The notes below the pieces were generated by a model that was given only the letters and a program-made list of their open reading frames with translations, was not told the origin of the DNA and searched no databases. DNA of 64,000 nucleotides. Origin: Henricia sp. BOLD:AAB3569. Lineage: Eukaryota > Echinodermata > Asteroidea > Spinulosida > Echinasteridae. Positions within the stretch are counted from its first letter, which is position 1. Each line of letters starts with the position of its first letter. Location of the stretch: positions 535,257-599,256 of the forward strand of contig JBBELK010000307.1 in the NCBI GenBank assembly GCA_037783545.1, given 5' to 3'. A program made the position numbers and the translations under genes. This document shows, piece after piece, positions 22,578 through 32,500 of this stretch.

Positions 22578-22704
22578 TTAAAACAAACAAAACCCATTTT
22601 TAACTGAACACCTCCTTTAACGGCGATAGACTGATTCCCGTCCATATATTCCACACAGGAGAATATGTTCCCGTCCACATATTCCACACAGGAGAATATA
22701 AGGA
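22578..22704. repeat. short dispersed motif CCACATATTCCACA
   Basis: Two adjacent copies of GTTCCCGTCCACATATTCCA with AGGAGAATAT. Related or inverted forms lie at 24655-24690, 25095-25110 and 26505-26585, marking an old repeat family. Confidence 0.5.
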
Positions 22705-22707
22705 CAG

Positions 22708-23127
22708 GGGCCAATTTCATGGAGCTGTTTAGCAGCCGATTTTGTGCTAACGGAGGCTCGGCTATTTCATGGAGATCGTTACTTTAAGCACTGCCAAACG
22801 TTTGCTAGCTTCAGAGGCAAATTTGCTAAACACTAGTGACGCAACAATGCCCGTTTCCAAGCACGCGCATGCTTAAGCACGCCGCGGCCGTGAAATAGCC
22901 TTAAAGGCACAGGCTCGTCAGCAATGCGCGCCCGCCAAATGTGTGCCACGCAATACGCAGCTCCATAGCAAAGGCATGGAGCTAGCTGCGTGTTTCGAGC
23001 ACGAATTTGGCGGGCGCGCATTGCTGACGAGCCTGTGCCTTTAAAGTTAGCACAACTTTTCTGCTACATACAGTAGGCTAAGCACACGTTTTCTGCTAGC
23101 GCTTAAGCAGCGCCATGAAATTGGCCC
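22708..23127. mobile_element. 420-bp TIR element with CAG target duplication
   Basis: The left end GGGCCAATTTCATGGAGCTG and right end inverse (GCGCCATGAAATTGGCCC) match, with CAG outside both ends (22705-22707, 23128-23130). A TTAA snapback is inserted in it (22905-23040). Same type of end as 1710-1927. Confidence 0.8.
22905..23040. mobile_element. second TTAA snapback MITE, diverged
   Basis: TTAA at 22901-22904 and 23041-23044. The arms match those of 22447-22577 but with substitutions, mostly in the left arm (AATGTGTGCCACGCAATACG), and an extra AGCT in the right arm. The arms are therefore no longer perfectly paired. It is nested in the CAG element. Confidence 0.85.
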
Positions 23128-23135
23128 CAGGCACA

Positions 23136-24401
23136 GAGCTATATATAGGAACTAGAGTGAGCACTTATCACGTGACCCCGTGCCCTCAAGGGTGCGTGGA
23201 CGCCATTTTGTTAGTGGGCAAAAAGTACGTGCTAATGTATTGACGACATGCGTATTTTCAGCTTTAATTTTATTTTAAGATTATGCTTTCAGCGATAGGG
23301 GTGCAGAAAGATGTGGTTGCTAACTACAATCATCCTGACTGTCGGATCATTGTCCCATGTTTATATTTTACTTTAAAAGATTGAAACTTTAGTTAGGCCA
23401 AACACTTTTCTTTCCCCATGGGCCAAACAACATTCAAAATCGTCGCCCGGGTACTGTACAAGATTTGGGGAGTTGATCATAATTTTTTTTAATGACTTAT
23501 CTAGCATTAGAATGTGCAGATTTGATGGAAAAACTCGAAATTTGGAGTGGGAAAGTTTAAGATTTTGTGAGGAAACACTGGATTTTTTTTCAGCCTGCCT
23601 CATCTATTTTGCACACAAGGTCTGAAGCCACGATCAACTTCCTAGTTCTTTCCTGCTACGTCCCCCACTGCTTTTTGCGTGTGTAGGTAGAGCATTCGGG
23701 TATACTAGTACCTCAGCCATTAACTTGGGGGAAAGTAACACCCGTTTCATACAGGCGCACGATCGTTCCGATTAAAATTTTGTTTCAGACAGGCGTCGGT
23801 ATGCGAGCCGCGCGCACACTTAAGATCGACGTCTGAAACCAAGTCGCTGTTCAGTCGTTCGATCTTTCGACTTCTGGCGAACCAAGTCGCTCCAAATTGT
23901 TTCATACGTCGAACTTAATTCAAATTTCTGGGATAATTTAGTTCAGCGCGACTGTAAGGTGCAGGATTTCCCGGTGAAACCGACTGCCTAAGGGAAAAAC
24001 TACCGTTCTACCGTTCACCATGCATTAAGTACATAGCATAACCTAGCGTTTTCAAGAGAAAAACTGTATTTTTTTCATTTCTAAAATCACGTTTCTAACA
24101 AAATTCGCACTTTTTGTGACATTATTATGTCATAATTAGTGGCAGAGGTGTACGTTACTTATACCTGCCTAGGTACAATAGAAAAAGCTCACTCATGACT
24201 GGCGTTAAACAGCCAATAAATCATTTAAAAGCCCATTTATAGCTGCCGCGCCGTTGACTGCAGTGGATACATCCGGGTATTTATCAATCATTTTGACCAC
24301 TAACAAAATGGCGGACGCGGTCCCAGGGCGGCACGCCCGGGTACCGCGCACAGGCACGGGGTCACGTGATAAGTGCGCACTCTAGTTCTTATATATAGCT
24401 C
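23136..24401. mobile_element. 1.27-kb element with about 100-bp TIRs
   Basis: GAGCTATATATAGGAACTAG through CACTTATCACGTGACCCCGTG to GCCATTTTGTTAGTGG at the left is inverted at the right (CCACTAACAAAATGGC ... CACGGGGTCACGTGATAAGT ... TATATATAGCTC). The right arm has a GC-rich insertion of about 30 bp. There is no convincing ORF and no clear target duplication. The middle holds GTTTCA/TGAAAC blocks around 23745-23905. Confidence 0.75.
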
Positions 24402-24428
24402 CATGGCCCCAGGTCACTTCATCTGTAA

Positions 24429-24740
24429 TAGTCTGGTACCCGGACCAACAATCTTTTGACTAGACTGAATTTAAGGTTCGGCAGCCGCCAATTTCGCCAT
24501 TTTGAAACAGGAGGAATTCCTCCTTTTCCCGAAGGTTCCCGAAGTTACCCGAATGCACGTCCGGTCGTCCGGACGTTACCGTTACACTTCGTCATTATTT
24601 AGAGAATTTGAATTGACGTCGCGTGCACGTACGGGTGCTGCTGCGTTAGACTGGTTCCCGCTCCACATATTCCACATACAACGACTGAATATGACTAAAT
24701 TCAGTCTAGTCAAAAGATTTTTGGTCCGGGTACCAGACTA
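24429..24740. mobile_element. 312-bp TIR element, 45-bp ends
   Basis: The left end TAGTCTGGTACCCGGACCAA is inverted at the right end over about 45 bp with one mismatch. The interior holds AATTCAGTCTAGTC and the dispersed CACATATTCCACAT motif. Non-coding; the 103-codon frame crossing it is not supported. Confidence 0.8.
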
Positions 24741-24789
24741 CTGCTGCGTGTGTATTTATGGTGATGATGCCACGGATTCAAAACTATAC

Positions 24790-25125
24790 AGTTACGGGAT
24801 TGCAACAGATTAAAACTACATGTACAATATGGAGCTCACTGGGTGATGCAGACAAGGTTTGAATTTTCTTTTTGATGCTAGCCTACATTTGTACTAAGTA
24901 TATTAAAATGGGCATATTTAATATTTTAAGGTTAATATATTAAATTTGTATTGGTCAAATATGGAATAACCCCTTTCAAATTGTTGTGCACTCATGCCAT
25001 ATAGCGCGCAGCGCGCTTTGAAAATTAACGGTTATGTGCTTCTAAAAATAAATGCATGACGTAATGCTTAAAGTGCTATTTTAAACATCACACTATGTGG
25101 AGCGGGAACCAGTCTACATCTGTAA
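24790..25125. repeat. duplicated segment D, copy A (unoccupied)
   Basis: Homologous to 25645-25741 plus 26313-26500. Shared blocks are TACATGTACAATATGGAGCT, GATGCAGACAAGGTTTGAAT, TGGTCAAATATGGAATAACC and AAATGCATGACGTAATGCTT. In this copy the sequence is continuous across TTAA at 24903-24906, while the other copy holds a 563-bp insertion there. Confidence 0.85.
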
Positions 25126-25250
25126 TTGGTCGTCTTTGCGCGTGCGCATTGTGTTTTTTATATTTTAAAATTGGCCAAGCCCTTTGCTTTAGGCAATGTA
25201 CTTTATTTACATAATTGTATATGTTCGACACGCACGGCCAAGGTACAGGT

Positions 25251-25458
25251 ACAAATGTCACTGCAAAATCTGCGCACTTACTAAAAAAAAAATTATAATA
25301 ATAACCACGTGACGGGCAGAATTCTGCCCGTCATGGCTGCCCTTTACCGATCCCAATATTTTCCCAATAAGCGAACTAATCTGTAATTCTGCCCGTCACG
25401 TGGTTATTATTATTTTAATTTTTGTTGGTAACTGCGCAGATTTTGCAGTGACATTTGT
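25251..25458. mobile_element. 208-bp foldback, about 75-bp arms
   Basis: ACAAATGTCACTGCAAAATC at the left pairs with its inverse at the right. The arms continue through an A-rich stretch and AATAATAACCACGTGACGGG to GCAGAATT. The left arm alone contains the 22-bp palindrome centred on GCAGAATTCTGC. Confidence 0.85.
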
Positions 25459-25644
25459 AACTTGGCATTTCTCTGGGGGGTTTCCTCCCACTTCTAAAAC
25501 TGCAACTCCTTCTTCGTCATCTCAAGTTGATAATATAGTATAAAGGGCCTTAGTTGCCGAAGATGCCATAAAATACACACGCAGCGCTAGCGGCACGCGT
25601 ACGTGCACGCGACGTCAATTCAAATTCTCGAAACAGTTACGAGA

Positions 25645-26500
25645 TTGCAACAGCAGATTAAAAATACATGTACAATATGGAGCTCACTGGGTGATGCAGA
25701 CAAGGTTTGAATTTTCTTTTTGATGCTAGCCTACATGTATATTAAAGGCCCTGTAGATGATCTGTTTTTGAGCGATTCTGCGAATAAAACCATTATAAAT
25801 CAAAAGAGAGACATCAACAAACTCATCCGAAAAATTTCAGCTTTGTCAAATGTACCACGTTCAAAAAAATCATGAAAATCCATATGCATTTTCCTGGTCT
25901 TGGAGGGGTGTTTCAAATATTCGTTCTCAGTTGATCGGGTACTATGTGGCTTGCGTCATGCACTCTGTGGCGCGCATATATGCGTGTGCGCGCGATCCAT
26001 AAAAATGCATCGCGTTGGAACCACGGACGTATATATAATATATACGTCCGTGGTTGGAACACACACACGGAGTACACAGCGCCCATGCATTTTGGACCGC
26101 GTAGATGCGAACCAAAAATAAGTAAATCGTTTGCAAACGATCTAAATAATTTCATCTTTACGGATTATTTTCTGGTAAAATTGTATCATTTTCAGCGAAA
26201 ACCTTAGTTCATTGGATAGTTGCTATTAATTCAATCTTTACTTTCAGAACTTTTCCCCTGTAAACTCGTCGATTACTTTTTGGGTCATTGCAAATGATCC
26301 ACTGGCCTTTAAAATGGGCATATTTACTATTTTAAGGTTATTATTATTAAATTTGTATTGGTCAAATATGGAATAACCCCTTTCAAATTGTTGTACACTC
26401 ATCCATGCTTTGAAAATTAACGGTTATGTGCTTCTAAAAATAAATGCATGACGTAATGCTTAAAGTGCTATTTTAAACACCACAGTAGCCGGTCCTCATA
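25645..26500. repeat. duplicated segment D, copy B (interrupted)
   Basis: Second copy of 24790-25125, split by the TTAA element at 25746-26308. The right half lacks the ATAGCGCGCAGCGCG stretch of copy A and is otherwise close. Confidence 0.85.
25746..26308. mobile_element. 563-bp TTAA element with resolved empty site
   Basis: TTAA at 25742-25745 and 26309-26312. Ends AGGCCCTGTAGATGATC and (inverted) AGGCCAGTGGATCATTT. Copy A of the host duplication shows the unoccupied TTAA, which proves the boundaries. Inside is a 17-bp-arm palindrome (26019-26055, AACCACGGACGTATATA with a 3-nt loop). No transposase; the 80-90 codon frames are not supported. Confidence 0.9.
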
Positions 26501-26667
26501 TTCAGTCGTTGTATGTGGAATATGTGGAGCGGGAACAAGTCTATATAATATCCTGTGTGGAATATGTGGACGGGAACCAGTCTATGGCGTCGGTCTGCTT
26601 GAGTATCGATTTGTGTCGTTGAAACTGTTACGAGTAGTCGATATCACACGCATGGCCCCTTTAGTAG
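26501..26667. other. flank of the gypsy insertion
   Basis: Holds inverted copies of the GTGGAATATGTGGAGCGGGA motif. It ends with GTAG (26664-26667), the target duplication of the retrotransposon. Confidence 0.6.
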
Positions 26668-26936
26668 TGTGGCGGGTTTCCCCGGGCCGAACCTCAGTCT
26701 GGGAGGATCAAGTCTGACACCATATGTGGCGACGACAAATTCCCTTAAACTAAGATTCTTCCTCGGGCGAGAGTCTACTCTAAGCGACCTCAAGGCAAAA
26801 GGTGCTGGTCCGTTTTGGAGGAAATATACCGCCGGTTGGATATCGGTTGTCAGGCCCTATGACAAATCAAGACTCATAAAATAAAGCAAGGGAAGGACAA
26901 GGACTTTGTCAGCAACTTATGACAGTTTTATTAATG

Positions 26937-27011
26937 TTCAACACGTTGGGTGGCTTAATTGTAGGTGTAAACAATTACTTAGTGAAATAAAGAAAAGGTG
27001 GTCTTATATAG
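26937..27011 (-). promoter_or_regulatory. LTR TATA box and polyadenylation signal (3' LTR copy)
   Basis: Read on the minus strand, CTATATAAG (27011-27003) is followed about 65 nt later by AATAAA (26942-26937). The same pair lies in the 5' LTR at 35475-35467 and 35406-35401. This fits a TATA promoter with a short R region. Positions of transcription start and cleavage are inferred. Confidence 0.6.
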
Positions 27012-27144
27012 GGCTTTCTTGTATTATGACTGACACTTTGTTTCTCAGGGCTTACTTCGGGCGACAGACACACAAGTAAGTAATACACTCTAGGGATCAA
27101 TGAACCTTACAGTCAGTGTTGTGCAGCTGGTTCAATATAACGTA

Positions 27145-27540
27145 TAGCCGGTAAGTTACACGCACTCGCAGTAAGTCACACGGCAGCTCGGTAAGTTACA
27201 CGCACTAGCAGTAAGTCACACGGCAGCTCGGTAAGTTACACGGCAGCTCAGTAAGTTACACGCACTAGCAGTAAGTTACACAGCAGCTCAGTAAGTTACA
27301 CAGCAGCTCGGTAAGTAACACGCACTCGCAGTAAGTTACACAGCAGCTCAGTAAGTTACACAGCAGCTCGGTAAGTAACACGCACTCGCAGTAAGTTACA
27401 CAGCAGCTCGGTAAGTAACACGCACTCGCAGTAAGTTACACAGCAGCTCGGTAAGTTACACGCACGCTCAGTAAGTTACACAGCACATTGAGTAAGTACT
27501 GCACGTTGATTAAGTACTGCACGTAGGGTAAGTAATACAC
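27145..27540 (+). repeat. tandem GTAAGT array in 3' LTR
   Basis: About 18-20 units of roughly 20 bp, each starting GTAAGTTACAC or close (for example GTAAGTTACACAGCAGCTCG). On the plus strand, antisense to the element, every unit carries a consensus 5' splice site. The same array is at 35609-36004 in the other LTR. Confidence 0.9.
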
Positions 27541-28083
27541 ATTTACCAGTACGTTGTCTCGCTCAAAATGGCGAACTTCTTGAGCTGACCTACAGCTCGA
27601 CACAACGTACCTTGCAGCACACGCCACCTTTAGCCTAAATCGGTACTTCTACCGCAGTCCGCGTGCCCTTACTCAGTTAATTTAGCACCGTGAACTAGTC
27701 AAAGAATGTGGAGCGCCCGGGTTCCAAACTTGGACACTATTCCGCGCCGAACTCGAAAAGGCATAAGCATCAAACGCTATTAGGAACGACACACGTCCCA
27801 CCGCAGCGCTGCCTATTACGCCTGCAGACACACTGTCAATAAATAAACCAATTGCTGCTGCACAACTTACCGACGAACGGTTCGTTACTTTTGCCGGTAC
27901 ACACTCGAACAACTCGTCCGTCTTCGAAGCTCTCTAGAATCGCTCTCCCTGCCCGCTGGCAGTCACATGCGCGCCCACGGTTACATGCACAGGCGACAGT
28001 CGGTGACCTCCCCTGCGCGCGCAACCTAATTATGCACAAATACCATCATCCCTATGTTTACTATAATATACTGTTTCGCTACA

Positions 28084-28615
28084 AAGGCCCGAGCATTGCT
28101 TGCAATTTCCACATTGCAACTTAGCAATAAATAAAGATTAAAGAAACAGTGGATTATATTAGTTAAAATCTTACATAATATTAAATAACATGTAGCCAAC
28201 CCAACTTATCTATTCCGAATCTGGCCCAGACTTATGGGACTTTAGTTTAAGTAAAAGACATTTACAAAAAGCAGTACAAAAATAGAACTTGTTTCTCAAA
28301 AAGTTTTTCTTGATAAACAAGTCTTAAAATGGGTTCTCTCTATAAAATCTCCAAACCTAATTAAATTACTTGTTATATAAAAATACAGGATCATTTTTGT
28401 TTTATTTATACATTTTTCACAAAAACGAATCATCTTTACCATAAAATTATATTTGGTTGTCTGAGACTTGTTAGTTTATAAAGTTGCCGACAAAAGTGTT
28501 TTTATAATAAATAGCAACAATTATGTATGAACAACTAATACGCTGAACTAACTGTGTTATGCAAGAGTTCCTTTTTTTTCTTTTAAACAAACAAGAACTA
28601 AGGAAAAGAAACCGA
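28084..28615 (-). other. gypsy internal region between ORF3 and 3' LTR
   Basis: AT-rich non-coding DNA of about 530 bp. The bases next to the LTR on the minus strand read GCTCGGGCCTT, which is not a polypurine tract. No ORF or hairpin is supported. Confidence 0.6.
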
Positions 28616-29365
28616 CTAGAAGGACACCGGATCTCCGTGTTCGTCCACTACGATGCGCTTTACGTAGGTATCGTTCCACGTCTCGTTCTTCACTGTACGT
28701 CCTCCCAGGAGGACCCGCAGTGTAGAGGTCTTCTGGAACGTGGCTAGCTGCGTGGACGCCGGTCGAGTAGTAAGCTCACTTGTCGCTTCGTCGGGGTCTT
28801 CTTCCAGGATCGAAAAAGAGGAGGATGTAGAGGAGCCTGGGGATGTCATGACGTTATGCCTCAGTGCCTCCATTGCTTTCAGCTTCCCACTGGGTGCTGC
28901 AGCAGCCATAGACTTGGTACCACCGTCCTCAGGTGAAGAAGGGTTGTAACGCAGAGGAGATATGGGTGTCGGAGACAACGATATAACAACCGGGTCATAA
29001 CTGATATTGACTTCGGGGACATCCGGCGCTGTTTTCTGGGTAGCTACTTGGGGAGTGGCTTCTGTGGTTGAGCCATGTCCCTCAGTCACCACTACTCTGG
29101 CGATTCCGGCTGTTCCTACGGCATCAGGAGGTCCGTTTTTAACCTCACTGGCATGTATGGACATGTGGCGCTGTAGAGTCTCAGCTGCCCCCGCCTTGTA
29201 TGAACACACGTTGCACTTCAGGACCTGCTCATCCTGGTGCCGTTCTTTGATGTGCTTGTACAGGCTCTGGCGGTGTAAATACCATGCTGGGCACTGTCGG
29301 CACTTGTATTTCCTTATTTTTACTTGCTCCTTGTGGGAGCGTGCGTTACCTCTTCCTCGCGGCAT
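28616..29365 (-). CDS. gypsy third ORF: two-finger C2H2 protein
   Basis: A 249-residue ORF after pol, in the position where other elements carry env. The N-terminus is basic (MPRGRGNARSHKEQVKIRKY). Two C2H2 zinc fingers follow: C22, C25, H38, H43 and C51, C54, H67, H71, with regular C-x2-C-x12-H spacing. The remainder is Ser/Thr/Pro-rich and probably disordered. No signal peptide or membrane segment is visible, so it is not an envelope protein. An acceptor-like site (GTGCTCTGTTACAG, boundary at 29385) lies 20 nt upstream of the ATG and suggests expression from a spliced RNA. Its role (nucleic-acid binding, regulation or targeting) is inference. It could be a captured host finger gene. Confidence 0.85.
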   Translation of the reverse strand: MPRGRGNARSHKEQVKIRKYKCRQCPAWYLHRQSLYKHIKERHQDEQVLKCNVCSYKAGAAETLQRHMSIHASEVKNGPPDAVGTAGIARVVVTEGHGSTTEATPQVATQKTAPDVPEVNISYDPVVISLSPTPISPLRYNPSSPEDGGTKSMAAAAPSGKLKAMEALRHNVMTSPGSSTSSSFSILEEDPDEATSELTTRPASTQLATFQKTSTLRVLLGGRTVKNETWNDTYVKRIVVDEHGDPVSF

Positions 29366-29497
29366 TTTTCTCTTCGCGAGTCGATCTGTAACAGAGCACA
29401 GAAACTTAATTATTTCGGCACTCCACTCTCTAGATCCATCCCTTAAACTATTTACAATGTCATGGGGGTTACCTGAGACTTACAGGGTGCACTTGTA

Positions 29498-29518
29498 TTT
29501 CCCCTCCCCGTTTTTTCG
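29498..29518 (-). promoter_or_regulatory. purine-rich tract after pol
   Basis: On the minus strand this reads as a run of A and G broken by one C (AAAAAACGGGGAGGGGAAA), just past the pol stop codon. It resembles a polypurine tract for plus-strand priming, but it lies about 1.4 kb from the 3' LTR instead of next to it. Confidence 0.4.
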
Positions 29519-29524
29519 GGGGGG

Positions 29525-32500
29525 TTAACGGTACCTAAGAGGCAACCTATGTGACCTTCTCGGGTATCGTCTTTGTGAGTTTTTCTCACACGACTGATTC
29601 TCGATGTTGGGACTAGCCTCCTGTCCTCCAACAGTCTCACTTTCGACTGCAACAGGTTCAGCATCGGCACTCTGTGCCGGCTTCGTAGGTAGGTTCTCGC
29701 TACCTCCAACCTCTTCTGGTGTATCTACTACCTGAACCTCACCGGGGAACCTTTGTATACCCTCGGTGGTTCGGTAGTCCCAAGGTTTGATGGCTTCGCC
29801 GACATAAGGCTTTAATCTGTCAGCGTGAACCACACGCATCTTGCCATCACGCTTGACCTGAATGCGAAACGTGACATCTGATAGTCGTTTCACTATTAAC
29901 CACGGCCCTTCCCACCGAAGTTGGAATTTTGGGGAGAGACCCTTTTTCTTAGCCGGGTTATACAACCACACTAACTGGCCTTCTTTAAGACCATGTTCTG
30001 CGGTCTTCCGGTCGTAGTTTCTTTTCTGTCTCATGGCATTTTTGCCGAGACATTCCTGAGCTCTGTCTTGAGCTTGTTGCAAGTTACTTCGCAGTTTCTT
30101 TGCAAAGTCAGTCTTTGTATCTGGTGGCACCTCGATACATTCTGTCATAAGATCAATTGGGATAGTCACTTCCCTTCCCAACATTAGCATGTTGGGGGAT
30201 TCCCCCGTGGATTCTTGAGGGGTGCAACGATAGGCGAAGGTCGCATGGGGCAACATTTCATCCCAATCCCTTTGCCGTCTCGCTGGGTTCAACAAGACCG
30301 ACACAATATTGATCAATGTGCGGTTGAACCGTTCCACTAAGCCGTCGGATTTAGGGTTGTATGCAGTGGTGCGTGTTTTTGTGATGTGTAGAATTTTGCA
30401 CATCTCCCCGAACACTTCCGACTCAAAATTAGTTCCTTGATCGGAGTGTAGCTCATGGGGAACACCAAACCGACAAATAAACTCATTCACTAATTTGGTG
30501 GCGACAGTGGTTGCAGTGGCATCAGGAAGTGCATAAGCCTCCATCCACCGGGTGCCATAGTCGCCTACCACCAATACCCATCGGTTACCACTGTCCGTTT
30601 TGGGCAGTGGCCCGAGCAAATCTACAGCTATCCGTTCAAGTGGGGCCCCGACCTGATACTGCCGCAGAGGAGCTCTCCTCTTTTTAGAGGGAGACTTCCT
30701 CCTTGCACAGACATCACATCTTCTGAGGAATGACCGGAGGTCTGCAGTCATCCCTGGCCAGTAGTACCTGCACTTCAATTTTCTCAGCGTTTTACTGAGT
30801 CCCAAGTGCCCACTGACTTGGCCACCGTGCAATTCCTCAAACACGCCCTCTCTAAATTTCTCGGGCAGCACTACCAGCCATTTCACCACTTGTCCATCAT
30901 CGGACTCCCAGCGCTTGCACAAGAGCCCGTCACAAACCTCCAATTGGTCCCACATTGACCAATAAGTCTTGCACGCTGCTGCCATGTGCGACACTACTTC
31001 CCATTTAGGGCGGTCCCGCCCTTCTTCTTTGGGTTTCACAATCCAACCCAGCAACTTATCTTCTAATTGAGCCTGTCTAAGGGCTTCCTTCGACACCTGT
31101 GACTGGGCTACGACTCCCCTAATCACGGTATCTCTTTCTTGAGTATCACCCGAAGGTACCATTTCAGGATCAACATCTAACCCCTGACCGCACTGTTTAC
31201 ACTGCTGCCGTGACAGCCCATCAGCATTGGTATGCTTTCTTCCAGGCCTATGCTCAATGCTGACGTCGTACTGCGAGATGGTTTCAATCCATCTGGCGAC
31301 CTGACCTTCTGGGTTCTTAAAATTCAAGAGCCACCGCAATGCGGCGTGGTCGGTCCTAACTTTCAGTTTTCTGCCGTATAAGTACTGCTTGAAATATTTC
31401 AAGTGTACTACTACAGCTAGCAACTCTCTGCGCGTCACACAGTAGTTGCGCTCTGGTTTACTGAGTTTACGACTGGCGTACGCCAGAACTTTCTCTTCGC
31501 CATCCTGGATCTGCGACAACACTGCTCCGATGCCGTCACCACTGGCATCTGTGTCTAAAATAAAGTCGCCATCAGGGAGCGGATATGCCAGAATTGGGGC
31601 AGTTTGGAGTCTACCCTTCAGCTCCTCAAATGCCTCTTGGCACGCTTCACTCCACATGAAGGTCCTTGACTTTTCAGTGAGGGCATGCAATGGGCTTGCA
31701 ATCTTGGCGAATCCACGAATGTACTTCCTATAGTAGGACGCTAGTCCCAGGAAGCTACGTACTTCCTTTAAGCATTTCGGGACTGGCCACTCAGCCACTG
31801 CCCTGACCTTCTTAGGGTCGGTGGCCACACCTTCTGTCGACACAATGTGTCCCAGGTAATTCACTGACTTTTTCAGCAAATGACACTTACTGGGCTTTAA
31901 TTTAAGCCCAGCTTGTCTCAACCTGTCCAAAACGACGCGGAGACGATCTATTGCTTCAGTCTCTGTTTGACCGAAGACAATGACGTCATCCAAATATATC
32001 AGCAGAATGTCCCACTGAAGACCGGCCATAACTGTTTCCATGAGCCGTTCAAAGGTTGCCGGTGCATTGCACAACCCAAACGGCATGCATTTCCACTGAT
32101 ACAGCCCACTTCGTGTCACAAACGCAGACTTTTTACTGGCGTCTTTGTCTAATGCCACTTGCCAGTAACCAGAGGCTAGGTCTAGCGTAGTGAACCATTT
32201 AGCCCCTCCCAATGCGTCAAATGATTCATCGATGCGAGGCACCGGATACGCATCCTTTATCGTGGCTGCGTTTAGTCTTCGGTAGTCGACGCAGAAGCGC
32301 TTACTACCGTCTTTCTTGTCCACCAGGACGACATTCGCGGCCCAGGGACTGTTAGAGGGTTCAATTACTCCTCTCTTCTGCAGTTCCCCGACCTGTCTTT
32401 GTATTTCTTGTTGGTGACTATAAGGCTGACGTCTAGGCCTTTCTTTCATTGGCCCGACATTTTCATGAGTCCTTATGTGGTGTTCCACCACATGGGTTCT

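Larger units (their letters stand above)
26668..28083 (-). repeat. 3' LTR (1416 bp)
   Basis: Matches 35132-36554 except that it lacks a 7-bp GGGCCTA present in the other copy near 36009. It contains a tandem array of about 20-bp GTAAGT-bearing units (27145-27540). Being downstream of the ORFs on the minus strand, it is the 3' LTR. Confidence 0.97.

Noticed and set aside
25900-26207. Overlapping 64-87 codon ORFs on both strands
   Set aside because: They fall on a palindrome inside a TTAA element; no coding signal.
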